From: JBARRO01 sp049644265
GTDB taxonomy: Bacteria > Bacteroidota > Ignavibacteria > UBA10030
Assembly (NCBI GenBank): GCA_049644265.1
Contig: JBARRO010000005.1
Coordinates: forward strand, 37,732 to 101,731
Direction of reading: 5' to 3'
Length of the DNA stretch: 64,000 bases
Shown in pieces: positions 7,766 through 16,178 of the stretch (its first letter is position 1; every line of letters begins with the position of its first letter). Both the position numbers and the translations under genes were made by a program. Under the pieces are notes generated by a model. That model made no database searches. It was not told where the DNA came from and was given only the letters and a program-made list of their open reading frames with translations.

Positions 7766-8758
7766 ATGAATACCGCAAAACGCGCACTCCAACTCGTTGC
7801 TCTCCTCTTCCTTATCCTCCTCGCCGGGGTGCTTGGATACCATCTCATTGAGGGTTGGTCATGGTTTGATTCTTTCTACATGACTGTTATAACGCTCGCG
7901 ACGGTGGGGTACGGTGAAACACACCCTCTTTCTACCGCAGGGAGAGCTTTTACGATTTTTCTCATCATGGGCGGGCTCGGCATCATCCTTACCGCCCTAA
8001 CCGAAATCACGATCTTCATCGTTGAAGGAGAGATGACCGGTTTTCTCAGGAGAAGAAAAATGAATCAGGTGATCGGAAAAGTTTCCAACCACTACATCCT
8101 CTGCGGCGCCGGAAAAAGCGGCCATCATGTTCTCGAGGAACTTACAAGAACAAAGCGGAAAGCCGTTGTTATTGAGTCGGATTCGGAGAAAGTAATCAGG
8201 TTGACAGAACAGAAGCATCTCGTGGTGGAGGGCGATGCAACTGAAGACAGCATCCTGCAGAGCGCAGGTATCGACCGGGCCGCAGGACTTGTCACCACCT
8301 TGCCGAACGATCGCGACAATCTGTTTGTGGTCATCACGTCGCGCGGTTTGAACCCCAAACTCCGGATCGTGGCAAAAGTCGAGGACATCAGCGGGAGGAA
8401 TAAATTCATTCGAAGCGGTGCGGACGCGGCGATCTCCGCAAACTTCATCGGCGGGCTCCGCATGGCGTCGGAACTGATGCGGCCCGATGCAGTGAACTTC
8501 CTCGACATGATGCTCAGGGATAATTCGGAGCTTCGGGTTGATGAAGTGCGGATCGGACCTCAGTCGAAGTACAGCGGGAAGTCCCTGGCACACTGCGATG
8601 TGTTTGAGTCGGCGGGTGTCATCCTGGTCTCCCTGAAACAGGGTGACTCATTTAAATTCAACCCCTCACCATCGACGGTGCTCTCTTCCGGGGATACCGC
8701 GATCGTGATCGGCAACCCGGAGCAGATCTTCGCTGCAAGGTCCAAACTAAGCGTCTAG
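7766..8758 (+). CDS. Potassium channel with RCK/KTN (TrkA-N and TrkA-C) domains
   Basis: A 330-residue two-helix K+ channel of the MthK type. TM1 is about residues 8-25, the selectivity filter is T46-V-G-Y-G50 (TLATVGYGE), and TM2 is about 59-87. The cytoplasmic part has a TrkA-N Rossmann fold with GAGKSG (114-119) and an acidic residue at the end of the second strand (VVIESD), suggesting NAD or a related nucleotide. A TrkA-C domain follows (about 245-330). It should form a gated tetramer in the inner membrane for K+ homeostasis. No partner transporter is next to it. Confidence 0.9.
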   Translation: MNTAKRALQLVALLFLILLAGVLGYHLIEGWSWFDSFYMTVITLATVGYGETHPLSTAGRAFTIFLIMGGLGIILTALTEITIFIVEGEMTGFLRRRKMNQVIGKVSNHYILCGAGKSGHHVLEELTRTKRKAVVIESDSEKVIRLTEQKHLVVEGDATEDSILQSAGIDRAAGLVTTLPNDRDNLFVVITSRGLNPKLRIVAKVEDISGRNKFIRSGADAAISANFIGGLRMASELMRPDAVNFLDMMLRDNSELRVDEVRIGPQSKYSGKSLAHCDVFESAGVILVSLKQGDSFKFNPSPSTVLSSGDTAIVIGNPEQIFAARSKLSV

Positions 8759-8768
8759 ACAGAAAACA

Positions 8769-8884
8769 TTGCACAGAGGTCACAGAGAAAAGCAGAGCTC
8801 ACAGAGGAAGAATTGGATAAAGTAGCCAAAAAAAATCAAACGCCTTAAACCTCCGTGTTCTCTTCTTTGTGATCTCTGTGCAAG
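8769..8884. repeat. Inverted repeat, TTGCACAGAGGTCACAGAG type
   Basis: Left arm 8769-8797 and right arm 8851-8884 (CTCCGTGTTCTC... GATCTCTGTGCAAG) face each other around a 53-base loop. The outer ends, TTGCACAGAG and CTCTGTGCAAG, pair perfectly. It lies between the convergent K+ channel and GT4-CE4 genes and may serve as a two-way transcription stop. Confidence 0.65.
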
Positions 8885-8913
8885 TAAAGACAGAAGCCAA
8901 ACCTCTCGCCGCC

Positions 8914-10746
8914 TTACCGAAAAGCTTGCTTGTAGCGTCCGTACCATGCCTGGGTCTTCTTCCAGAACCCGAATGCATCGGTCCACGGAAACACCTGCGT
9001 CCTCCGAATCTCAAAGAAGTCCTCCGAAAAGACCATCGGGCCTGAATCAGCCGCCACGGCAAATTCATAGCCCGCCTCCTCGACCGCTCTTTTTGCCTCT
9101 GCATTGACCGCTCCGTACGGATAGGCGAACGAGACAACGTTCCTTCCGGTCGTCCGCTCAAGCATCCGCTTTGATTCCGCGAGTTCTTTCCTCACTTGAC
9201 GTGAACCGACCGAAGTGAGGTTCGGGTGCGTCATGGTGTGCGAACCGAATTCAAACCCGGAATCCGCCATTTCGCGTATGTGCCGGTTACTCATCAAAGG
9301 CACGCGGGGCTCGTCGGCATCCCAGAAGTTGTTCCTTCGCAGACGATCCATAACCATGTAAATGACCGCTGTGAATTGAAACCGTTTGAGGATCGGAAAC
9401 GCCATCGCGTAATTGTCCTCATAGCCGTCGTCGAATGTGAGAATGATCGGCCTCCGGGGAATTCGGACCCCACCGCTCAGCGCCTGTTCATAATCCTGAA
9501 ATGTCAGCGGGGTAAAACCCCGTCGCTTCAGAGATTCCATCTGGGCTTCAAATTGGCCGGCCGTGACCCAGAGTCCGTGACGCGAACCCTCCGGCGGCTG
9601 CTGAACAACCCGGTGATACATCAGCACCGGAATGGATGACGGAGATTTCACCGTAGCCCTTGCCCGCCGGTAAACCTGCCGAACCGCCGGTTCAACCACC
9701 GCAATGTCAAACTGCTCCTTGACCCTCCGTTGCAGTTCTCTCCCTCCGCCTTTCCCCAAGGGTTTTTCCAGAAGACTCTGAAGGTTTCTTGCGACCTGTT
9801 CTCCGTCTGTTCTCTGCCGAATTCCCGTGTCTCCGAAATTCGACTCCATCGCGGACTGGAAATTCCCTTCATCAATCGGACCGACACAGTGACTTTCCCC
9901 GAATGCAACGGTTTGTTTGCCCGCTGCAAGCGACTCGATGGCAACCCTTCCTGCACCGATGACAATATCGGCGGTCCGGACAAACGCCTGTACATCTTCC
10001 CGGAAACCGTGAAGGTGAATCTTCTCTTTTCCCGACCGCTTGTTGAAAATTGCGGCGGCAGTTTCAATGTCGTCAGGAGTCTTCACGCCACCCAGAATGT
10101 GGAACGACCAGTCTTTCTTTTTTGACAACCTTGGGAGCACATCGGAAATCAGAAACCTGACAACATCCCCCTTGGGCCCCGAAAGCCGTCCCACGAAAAG
10201 AAGCACCTTTGTCGAACTCTTGGCGCCGAAGACCGCGGCTTTCGAGCGATGACCCCTCCCGGCAACCCAGCGCTTTAGGTCCAGTCCGTTGGGAATCACG
10301 ACAATCTCTTCAGGACGAAGTCCCAGGTCCGCAACGAGATGTGCCTTCAAGGTCTGACTGACTACAATCAGGTGCCTGCCGTAGATGCTGAAGGCCTTGC
10401 TGCTCGCGTGAATGTGTTGTCTTCCATGGACGGTGGAGACAAACGCGGTTCGAGTCCGCCGTGCAGCAACCCAGGACACCCAGCTCGCCGCCCTGGAATG
10501 CGCATGAATGACATCAATTCCCCGGGACCGGATGATCTCTGTCAGGAACGCGATATTTTTCCAGCGTTGAGGATACGATCGCCTGCCGATGGGATGTTGG
10601 ATGTACTCACCTGCAAAGGGTGTCGTGAGCGTGTCCGAGACAATCGTCACCGTATCTCCGCGTCTCTGTTGGGCGGCGGCCAGAGTTACCGCGTACACCT
10701 CCGCCCCTGTGACTTCAAACTGTGAGAGGACGTGAAGGATTTTCAT
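8914..10746 (-). CDS. Glycosyltransferase family 4 fused to polysaccharide deacetylase (CE4)
   Basis: A 610-residue two-domain protein. The first ~380 residues are a GT4 transferase: an N-terminal MKILHVLSQFEVTGAE nucleotide-sugar enzyme start, DVIHAHSRAA, VIPNGLDLKRW, LLFVGRLSGPKGD, then an acidic acceptor-binding region (ADIVIGAGRVAIESLAAGK). Residues from about 390 on are a CE4 NodB-type deacetylase: SIPVLMYHRVV, then the metal/catalytic TFDDGYEDNY, SHTMTHPNLTS (two His ligands) and SFAYPYG. All main motifs of both enzymes are present, so both are probably active, building and N-deacetylating a surface polysaccharide. No signal peptide is seen, so both parts appear cytoplasmic, which is unusual for a CE4 domain. 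Confidence 0.85.
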   Translation of the reverse strand: MKILHVLSQFEVTGAEVYAVTLAAAQQRRGDTVTIVSDTLTTPFAGEYIQHPIGRRSYPQRWKNIAFLTEIIRSRGIDVIHAHSRAASWVSWVAARRTRTAFVSTVHGRQHIHASSKAFSIYGRHLIVVSQTLKAHLVADLGLRPEEIVVIPNGLDLKRWVAGRGHRSKAAVFGAKSSTKVLLFVGRLSGPKGDVVRFLISDVLPRLSKKKDWSFHILGGVKTPDDIETAAAIFNKRSGKEKIHLHGFREDVQAFVRTADIVIGAGRVAIESLAAGKQTVAFGESHCVGPIDEGNFQSAMESNFGDTGIRQRTDGEQVARNLQSLLEKPLGKGGGRELQRRVKEQFDIAVVEPAVRQVYRRARATVKSPSSIPVLMYHRVVQQPPEGSRHGLWVTAGQFEAQMESLKRRGFTPLTFQDYEQALSGGVRIPRRPIILTFDDGYEDNYAMAFPILKRFQFTAVIYMVMDRLRRNNFWDADEPRVPLMSNRHIREMADSGFEFGSHTMTHPNLTSVGSRQVRKELAESKRMLERTTGRNVVSFAYPYGAVNAEAKRAVEEAGYEFAVAADSGPMVFSEDFFEIRRTQVFPWTDAFGFWKKTQAWYGRYKQAFR

Positions 10747-10828
10747 TTAATTACTAAACCGCGCGGGAGGATAGGATAAAAGGGGATTATCGGGGAGGAA
10801 GGTAACAATAACAAAGCGCTAAACTCTT

Positions 10829-10856
10829 CGTGTCCTTAGTGTGCTTCGTGGTAGTG
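10829..10856. repeat. Single arm of CTTCGTGTCCTTAGTG-type repeat
   Basis: CTTCGTGTCCTTAGTGTGCTTCGTGG-like tract between the GT4-CE4 gene and the Lys/Met-rich protein gene. A minus-strand frame across it gives the TTKHTKDTKS artefact. One arm only. Confidence 0.5.
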
Positions 10857-10878
10857 AGCCCATCATAGGAGTTTTTTG

Positions 10879-10920
10879 GAAAAAAAGAAAGCGGCCCCGG
10901 TTTCCCGGAGCCGCCTTGTC
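10879..10920 (-). terminator. Rho-independent terminator of the Lys/Met-rich protein gene
   Basis: On the minus strand, a GC-rich stem (GGCGGCTCCGGG / CCGGGGCCGC) is followed by TTTCTTTTTTTCC. It lies about 35 bases after the stop of the gene at 10953-11258. Confidence 0.7.
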
Positions 10921-10952
10921 TAAGAACTTCAGAAGACGACTTACCTCTTGTC

Positions 10953-11258
10953 TTACTTCTTCTCCATCTTCTCCTCAGCCTTCTTCTGCATCGCCTCGCC
11001 CTTCTTCTGCATCGCCTCGCCCTTCTTCTCCATTTTCTTTCCCTTCTTCTGCATCTTCTTTCCCTTCTTTTCCATCTTCTTTCCTTCCATCTTGTCGGCC
11101 TTCTTCTCCATCTTCTCGCCAGCCTTCTCCATCTTCTCACCCTTCATTTCCTTCTTCTCACCCTTCTTCTCCACCTTTTCCTGCTTCTCCTGGGCAAAGC
11201 CTGTCTGCGCCGCGAGAACTGCAACCGCGAGCGTCAAAACGATGAATAATTTCCGCAT
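10953..11258 (-). CDS. Exported low-complexity Lys/Glu/Met-rich repeat protein
   Basis: A 101-residue protein: signal peptide at 1-22 (ending TGFAQ), then almost only Lys, Glu, Met and Gly in imperfect repeats of KKGEKMEK, changing towards KKGEAMQKKAEE at the C-terminus. The mature part is about 40% Lys and very basic, with regularly spaced Met and no Cys; it would be a helix or disordered in the periplasm. A good ribosome site (GGAGGA) and a strong terminator show a real single-gene unit. Metal binding through Met, polyanion binding or a structural role are all guesses; no family is recognised. Confidence 0.75.
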   Translation of the reverse strand: MRKLFIVLTLAVAVLAAQTGFAQEKQEKVEKKGEKKEMKGEKMEKAGEKMEKKADKMEGKKMEKKGKKMQKKGKKMEKKGEAMQKKGEAMQKKAEEKMEKK

Positions 11259-11422
11259 GGTGAATCCTCCGAAGGTGTTATGGTTGAACTAAACGGAACA
11301 TCCTTTTTTTGCAGGCCTATGGTACCCAACTCCAATCTGAAAGTCAAGAAAGGTTCGGATTAAATTTTATTAACACATACATGAACCGACAGTATTCTAC
11401 CGGTGTTGAATTCCACGATAAG

Positions 11423-12592
11423 TCACGCCCGCAAGAGGGCCTCCATTCTGCTCACTGCGTCCCGATAGATCGTATCTTCCGGTAACAGACTGACAACCAA
11501 ACACGCTTCTTGTTGCATGTCAAACAAATGACCGGGATGAACGAGCACGCCTTTGGACTTGAGAAGTTCCAGCGCCCATTCTTCGTCGCTTTTCGTTCGG
11601 GGGAATTGAAGGATCGCGTTCCAGCCTCCGTCGCAACGAAGCACTGAGACGGCGGAGGGCGGTGAGAATACTTGTCGCAGGATATCCAGATTCCCCCGGG
11701 CACGCTTCACGATCCGGCTTGTCATGCTTCCGGCCGACTCGAGAAGCTTGGGCAAGGCCTGCTGTAACGGCGTGTTGACCGATAGATAGGTGTCCGCGAT
11801 AACCTCCAGACGCTGCAGGGCCCCGCTTCTCTCCGCCGGGGGACCGTTCACGACAACCCACGAGAGTTTTAGTTGTGGAAGGGCAAGAAGTTTCGAGAGT
11901 CCGTTCAGCGTAAATGCCAACACCGATTGTTCCTGTGCAAACGAGGGTGCGCGACGGGAATTCTCACCGAATGAAAACGCACCGAACACTTCATCGGAGA
12001 TGATTGCAAGCGAGTGTCTTTTCGCAATCGTTCGGATCTCGGCGAGCTCCTCAGACGTTATCCATGAACCGGTGGGGTTGTTGGGATGCACGAGTACCAG
12101 GATTCGGGCTCCGTCACCGAGTTGTTCCTTCAGGGATTCGAGGTCTACATGCCATTCACCGTCGTAGATCAGTCGGTAGAATCCGATTGTGACATCGTTG
12201 AGCTGGGCGAGGTACTCCAGGAGAGGATATCCTGGTTTTGGAACAAGGATCTTCTCTCCCGGGTTGCAGAGAAGGCGAAAGAGAAACGAATAGGCTTCGC
12301 TCGTGCTTGCGGTCACGACGACCTGGCTGCTTTCAATATTCATCCCGAGGCCCTTGTAGAATTTCTGCACGGCGCTCCGTGCAACATTCAGACCTTTCGG
12401 ATCGGGCGAGTAGATATGTGCAGCGTCTTGTGAAAGTGCTTCAACGAAGGGAGAGAGGTCGTTCTGCAATCCACAGTGAGTCGGGTTGGATTCGGTGAGA
12501 TCGATAACCCGTTCTCCCCGGGAACGCATTTGTTCCAGGAGCTTTGTAAGGGGGTTCGGCTGGAAGTTCCACTGCGTGCGGGAGGAAAACAT
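11423..12592 (-). CDS. Pyridoxal-phosphate-dependent aminotransferase, class I/II
   Basis: A 389-residue fold-type I aminotransferase. Visible family landmarks: ESNPTHCG near the N-terminus, VTASTSEAYSFLFRLL for cofactor phosphate contacts, HPNNPTGSW (169-177), SDEVFGAF (199-206; Asp200 to the pyridine nitrogen) and the Schiff-base Lys234 in NGLSKLLALPQLKLSW. The C-terminal small domain has the usual GGWNAIL and HPGHLFD elements; the substrate Arg expected near the C-terminus is not obvious. It is similar to MalY/AspC-like enzymes in length and order. The amino-acid specificity cannot be read. It stands alone, 133 bases after typA in the same direction. Confidence 0.88.
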   Translation of the reverse strand: MFSSRTQWNFQPNPLTKLLEQMRSRGERVIDLTESNPTHCGLQNDLSPFVEALSQDAAHIYSPDPKGLNVARSAVQKFYKGLGMNIESSQVVVTASTSEAYSFLFRLLCNPGEKILVPKPGYPLLEYLAQLNDVTIGFYRLIYDGEWHVDLESLKEQLGDGARILVLVHPNNPTGSWITSEELAEIRTIAKRHSLAIISDEVFGAFSFGENSRRAPSFAQEQSVLAFTLNGLSKLLALPQLKLSWVVVNGPPAERSGALQRLEVIADTYLSVNTPLQQALPKLLESAGSMTSRIVKRARGNLDILRQVFSPPSAVSVLRCDGGWNAILQFPRTKSDEEWALELLKSKGVLVHPGHLFDMQQEACLVVSLLPEDTIYRDAVSRMEALLRA

Positions 12593-12603
12593 GAGGGATC
12601 TGG

Positions 12604-12700
12604 CGGTCAGCTTTCAGCAGTCAGCGATCAATAGTGGAGTGGAGTGGAGTACCAGATTCAACGTGCAACGGGGGAACGGAGCATCGGAGCAATCGCGCCT
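12604..12700. repeat. Short-motif repeat tract (CAGCAGTCAGC and GGAGT units)
   Basis: The 133-base spacer between typA and the aminotransferase holds CAGCTTTCAGCAGTCAGC-like units and three direct copies of GGAGT (about 12633-12650). It is probably another of the dispersed repeat types. Confidence 0.4.
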
Positions 12701-12725
12701 CACTCCTCCAACTCCCTCCACAAAC

Positions 12726-14579
12726 CTACACCTCCACAACCTCTGCTTTCTTCTTCGACATTCTGTTCCGCTCGTTGTGGTCGAGATACTTCTTCCGCAG
12801 TCGAATAGTTTTCGGCGTCACTTCGACGTATTCATCATCGCCGATCCATTCAATCGCCTGCTCGAGCGTCAACAAGTGCGGGGGTTCAAGCCGTACTGCT
12901 TCATCGGAGCCGGAAGCGCGCATATTGGTCAGCTGTTTTGTTTTGCAGACATTGACCACCATGTCGTACTCACGGGAGTTTTCGCCAACGATCATTCCAG
13001 CGTACACATGCATTCCGGGCTCAATAAAAAATGTCGAGCGTTCCTGGAGTTTCCACATCCCGTAGGCAACGGATTCCCCGTTCTCGAGCACAACCAGTGC
13101 TCCCTTCATCCGATGAGCCAGGTCGCCTTTATAGGGTTCGTAGCCATGGAAGTTGTGGTGGAGAACTCCCGTTCCTTTTGTCTGCGTCATGAACTCGCCA
13201 CGAAATCCGATGAGGCCACGCGCCGGGACGAGGAACTCAACCCTCGTGTTCCCCAACGACTGAATCATGTTCCGCATTTCCCCTTTTCGGCGACCGAGGT
13301 TTTCAATGACAGAGCCAACGTATTCGTCCGGTACGTCTATGATGACATGTTCGATCGGCTCGGAGAGCACATCGGCGATTCGTTTGTAGATCACCTCGGG
13401 GCGGGAGACCTGGAATTCGTATCCTTCGCGGCGCATCGTTTCGATAAGGATGGCCAGATGAAGCTCTCCGCGCCCGCTGACTCTGAAAATGTCGGGAGAG
13501 TCTGTTAATTCAACGCGGAGGGCCACATTCGACCGCAGTTCGCGTTGCAGCCGCTCGCCCAGGTGCCGCGTCGTCACGTATTTGCCGTCCAGTCCGGCAA
13601 ACGGTGAATTATTGACGATAAAATTCATCGAGAGCGTTGGCTCCTCGATGGAAACAAAGTGAATTGCCGTGGGGTCGGATGCGTCAGCGATGGTCTCGCC
13701 GATGTCGACGTCTTCCATGCCGGCTATCGCGATAATATCCCCCGCATGGGCTTCCGTGACTTCAACGCGTTTCAGTCCCTCAAAAGAATAGATCTTCGTC
13801 ACCCGGGCGTCTTCAACCGTTTTGTCCCGGTGAATAATCTTCATCGGGGAGCCGAGCCGGATGGTGCCACGAAAGATTCGTCCGATCCCGAGACGGCCCA
13901 GGTAGTCGCTGTAGTCAATGGTGGTGACGAGCATTTGAAAGGGTGCCGTGGCATCCCCCGGAGGAGGCGGGACTTTATGGATAATCGCCTCAAACAGAGG
14001 TTCGAGGGAATTACTCTCCTGATCCAACTCGCGCTTCGCGATACCCTGCTTGGCGATGGAATAAATGATCGGAAAATCCAGTTGATGGTCGTGGGCGCCG
14101 AGGGAAAGAAAGAGCTCGAACACCTCATCGAGGACTTCATGAGCCCGTGCGTCTTTTCGGTCAATCTTGTTGATGACGACGATCGGCTGCAGATTCAGCT
14201 CAAGAGATTTCTTGAGAACGAATTTCGTTCCCGGGAGAGGGCCTTCGGCAGCGTCGACAAGCAACAGCACGCCGTCGACCATCATCAGGGTGCGCTCAAC
14301 CTCCCCGGCAAAATCCGAGTGGCCGGGAGTGTCGACGATGTTGATCTTGTACGTTCGTTTTTCCTTGTCGGATTTGTAGAACACCGAGGTGTTCTTTGCC
14401 AGGATCGTTATTCCACGTTCCTTCTCCAGCTCATTCGAATCCATGACACGAGTCCCCATGTCCTGGTTCGCACGGAACGTGCCGGTTTGCCGGAGCATAA
14501 AATCCACCAGCGTCGTCTTCCCGTGGTCGACGTGCGCAATTATGGCTATATTCCGAATATCTTCTCTCCGCTCCACCAT
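12726..14579 (-). CDS. typA: Ribosome-associated translational GTPase TypA/BipA
   Basis: A 617-residue GTPase of the EF-G/LepA group that acts on the ribosome under stress and in assembly. The G motifs are all present: AHVDHGKTTL (P-loop, near the N-terminus), GITILAKNT switch I, DTPGHSDF (G3) and NKIDRKDA (G4). The C-terminal TypA-specific region ends with RLRKKYLDHNERNRMSKKK. The frame is open 53 codons further upstream, but that extension is the translation of a dispersed repeat at 14657-14697. I therefore place the start at the ATG at 14579, with GGCAGGA about eight bases upstream; an ATG at 14588 is also possible. Confidence 0.93.
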   Translation of the reverse strand: MVERREDIRNIAIIAHVDHGKTTLVDFMLRQTGTFRANQDMGTRVMDSNELEKERGITILAKNTSVFYKSDKEKRTYKINIVDTPGHSDFAGEVERTLMMVDGVLLLVDAAEGPLPGTKFVLKKSLELNLQPIVVINKIDRKDARAHEVLDEVFELFLSLGAHDHQLDFPIIYSIAKQGIAKRELDQESNSLEPLFEAIIHKVPPPPGDATAPFQMLVTTIDYSDYLGRLGIGRIFRGTIRLGSPMKIIHRDKTVEDARVTKIYSFEGLKRVEVTEAHAGDIIAIAGMEDVDIGETIADASDPTAIHFVSIEEPTLSMNFIVNNSPFAGLDGKYVTTRHLGERLQRELRSNVALRVELTDSPDIFRVSGRGELHLAILIETMRREGYEFQVSRPEVIYKRIADVLSEPIEHVIIDVPDEYVGSVIENLGRRKGEMRNMIQSLGNTRVEFLVPARGLIGFRGEFMTQTKGTGVLHHNFHGYEPYKGDLAHRMKGALVVLENGESVAYGMWKLQERSTFFIEPGMHVYAGMIVGENSREYDMVVNVCKTKQLTNMRASGSDEAVRLEPPHLLTLEQAIEWIGDDEYVEVTPKTIRLRKKYLDHNERNRMSKKKAEVVEV

Positions 14580-14656
14580 ACTATTCATCCTGCCAATCCT
14601 GTCCGCTTGTAACCCGGTTTGTGACTCACCTTCTCTCCTTCTCGCACGCTCATCAT

Positions 14657-14697
14657 TCCCATAAGTCGCATCCGTGTAAATTTGTGCGTATCCGTGG
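14657..14697. repeat. Single arm of CATCCGTGTAAATTTGTGCG-type repeat
   Basis: Approximate copies of (C/A)TCCGTG, as in CATCCGTGTAAATT and GTATCCGTGGGTA. This is a variant common in environmental genomes and is translated as YAQIYTDAT in the false N-terminal extension of TypA. Confidence 0.5.
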
Positions 14698-14702
14698 GTA
14701 TC

Positions 14703-14740
14703 TGCGAAAAAAGAAAATGCCTCAGATTCCTGAGGCATTT
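14703..14740 (-). terminator. Rho-independent terminator (outer of two)
   Basis: A perfect 10-bp stem, AAATGCCTCA (14715-14724) with TGAGGCATTT (14731-14740), is followed on the minus strand by a T-rich run (TTTTCTTTTTTCGC). Confidence 0.65.
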
Positions 14741-14771
14741 ATAAGATACGAAATCTTGGGCTAAAAACAAA

Positions 14772-14852
14772 GAGGACCGCGGAACACACAGAACACACGG
14801 AAGAAAGTTTTCTACAACCTCTTCCGCATCTTTCCGTGTGTTTCGTGGGCAT
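14772..14852. repeat. Inverted repeat, CGGAACACACAGAACACACGG type
   Basis: Left arm at about 14772-14800 and right arm at about 14822-14852 (CTTCCGCATCTTTCCGTGTG...) are complementary in an imperfect way. It lies between two terminators of the same direction, as if inserted between them. Confidence 0.6.
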
Positions 14853-14863
14853 TTCCATTCCGC

Positions 14864-14905
14864 AGACAAACAAAAAGGCTGACTCCTTCCGGAATCAGCC
14901 TTTCT
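14864..14905 (-). terminator. Rho-independent terminator of the outer-membrane protein gene
   Basis: Stem AAGGCTGA-C-TCC / GGA-A-TCAGCCTT around 14875-14902, with TTTTTGTTTG following on the minus strand, about 25 bases after the stop of the gene at 14927. Confidence 0.75.
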
Positions 14906-14926
14906 TTGAATCAGATTATCAGATTG

Positions 14927-15919
14927 CTAGCGAATGGTAATGCCAACGCCAACTGCTGCAACCTGTGTTTTCGCAAGACTGTACTCTGCATGGACGTTGA
15001 TAAAGAGCAGCAACAATCGAACCCCAAATGTAACCCTTGAAGAATTGGGGCTATCGACTGTGAAGTCTCTGACGGTGATCGTCTGCGTTGTTCCACCCTG
15101 CTGAACCTTTGCCGTGTATGGTCCCACGGTGAAAGAAGCTTTTTCAAGCTGGAACCCGCCATAGACGGTCAGGATAAACAACTTTTTGCTTACCTCGACG
15201 CCATATGCCATGGCAGAGGCGGAGATCAGGTTATTATCGCTGGAATCTTTGAAGTTGAACTTTTGAGTCATGAAATGAACCGCGATATCGACGGGGAAGA
15301 GCGGCAGCCATTGATCGATGTCGTAGCGCAATCCAAATCCAACGAAATTCACCTTTCCGGCATCGCTGAGCTTTACGGTTGGAATGAACCGGCCCATAAC
15401 CTCAAGACCGAACGGGAGTCCGATATTTAGCTGGGGTGCTGCAATCGGCGCACCTGAAAGATTCAGACCTCCCGGCAAACGCATCACTTCAACTTTTCCG
15501 CCCGGAGCGAAGGGTTCATTTACATACACTGATACGTCGCCTTCCGGCCCTGCAACTGTCGGTGCATTCACGGTGGCGGGATAGTCGGTTCCGCGGTTGT
15601 AGGTCTTCGTAATCGGACCGGATGAATACGAGATTGATGCGGGCATCTGGAAGGAGTAGAATTTATCCTCATCCTTGAACCCCGCGAGCATAACTTTCAC
15701 TCCGACGTCGAAACCAAGAATGTCATGCAAATCTGCTGAGTGATAGAATGCCGAGTTAAGACCAGCACCCCAGCCAGCTAACAGCGGTGAAGTCCAACCC
15801 TTTGCCGCATCGAGGCCCATCTTGGAAAGTTGCGATCCGACATCCTGCGATCGGGCAACCGTTCCCATCAATACAACTGCCACTACCAATACCCCCAACC
15901 GGTGTGCAAATGATTTCAT
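14927..15919 (-). CDS. DUF6588-like outer-membrane protein
   Basis: A 330-residue protein with a signal peptide (1-24, ending VARSQ) and a barrel-like mature region. It has repeated amphipathic strands (LGFDVGVKVMLAGF, FVGFGLRYDIDQWL, VTFGVRLLLLFINVHAEYSL) and a terminal VAAVGVGITIR. The overall plan, including the helical QLSKMGLDAAKGWTSPLLAGWGAGLNSAFYHSA opening broken by turns, matches Bacteroidota outer-membrane proteins grouped as DUF6588; that assignment is from memory of the pattern. No function is known. GGGAGGA precedes the ATG, and a strong terminator follows, so this is probably a well-expressed single gene. Confidence 0.65.
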   Translation of the reverse strand: MKSFAHRLGVLVVAVVLMGTVARSQDVGSQLSKMGLDAAKGWTSPLLAGWGAGLNSAFYHSADLHDILGFDVGVKVMLAGFKDEDKFYSFQMPASISYSSGPITKTYNRGTDYPATVNAPTVAGPEGDVSVYVNEPFAPGGKVEVMRLPGGLNLSGAPIAAPQLNIGLPFGLEVMGRFIPTVKLSDAGKVNFVGFGLRYDIDQWLPLFPVDIAVHFMTQKFNFKDSSDNNLISASAMAYGVEVSKKLFILTVYGGFQLEKASFTVGPYTAKVQQGGTTQTITVRDFTVDSPNSSRVTFGVRLLLLFINVHAEYSLAKTQVAAVGVGITIR

Positions 15920-16178
15920 TTGAATCCTCCCGAGTTGTTAGAAATAAAGATGTGATTAAAGCTTGTGGCCTGCGTTTTTGATCCCCCGTTGACCCGCAAG
16001 TCGATTTAATGTTCCACAAATATAGGAGAAGATAGCCCAGAAGCAACTATTGTCCCGTGAAAACGGTCTGGCTGTGTCTTGGCGCAATGTCCCTTCATGT
16101 CCGGAATCACATCCTTGTCATCTCAAACATCGATGTGCAACAATGATTCGCCACCCAATGTCTCAAAAAAAGTCAGTT

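Larger units (their letters stand above)
14580..14926. other. Intergenic block of repeats and two minus-strand terminators
   Basis: No gene is seen here. It holds, from left to right, a repeat arm (14657-14697), a terminator hairpin (14711-14740), an inverted repeat (14772-14852) and a second terminator (14870-14905). Both terminators read on the minus strand and lie downstream of the outer-membrane protein gene at 14927-15919, with no gene between them. Confidence 0.6.

Noticed and set aside
10787..11140. Arg-rich minus-strand frame over the Lys/Met-rich gene
   Set aside because: A shadow frame of low-complexity codons ending in the TKHTKDTK repeat translation.
13659..14612. 317-codon plus-strand frame antisense to typA
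   Set aside because: Produced by codon bias opposite a conserved gene; no ribosome site or family resemblance.
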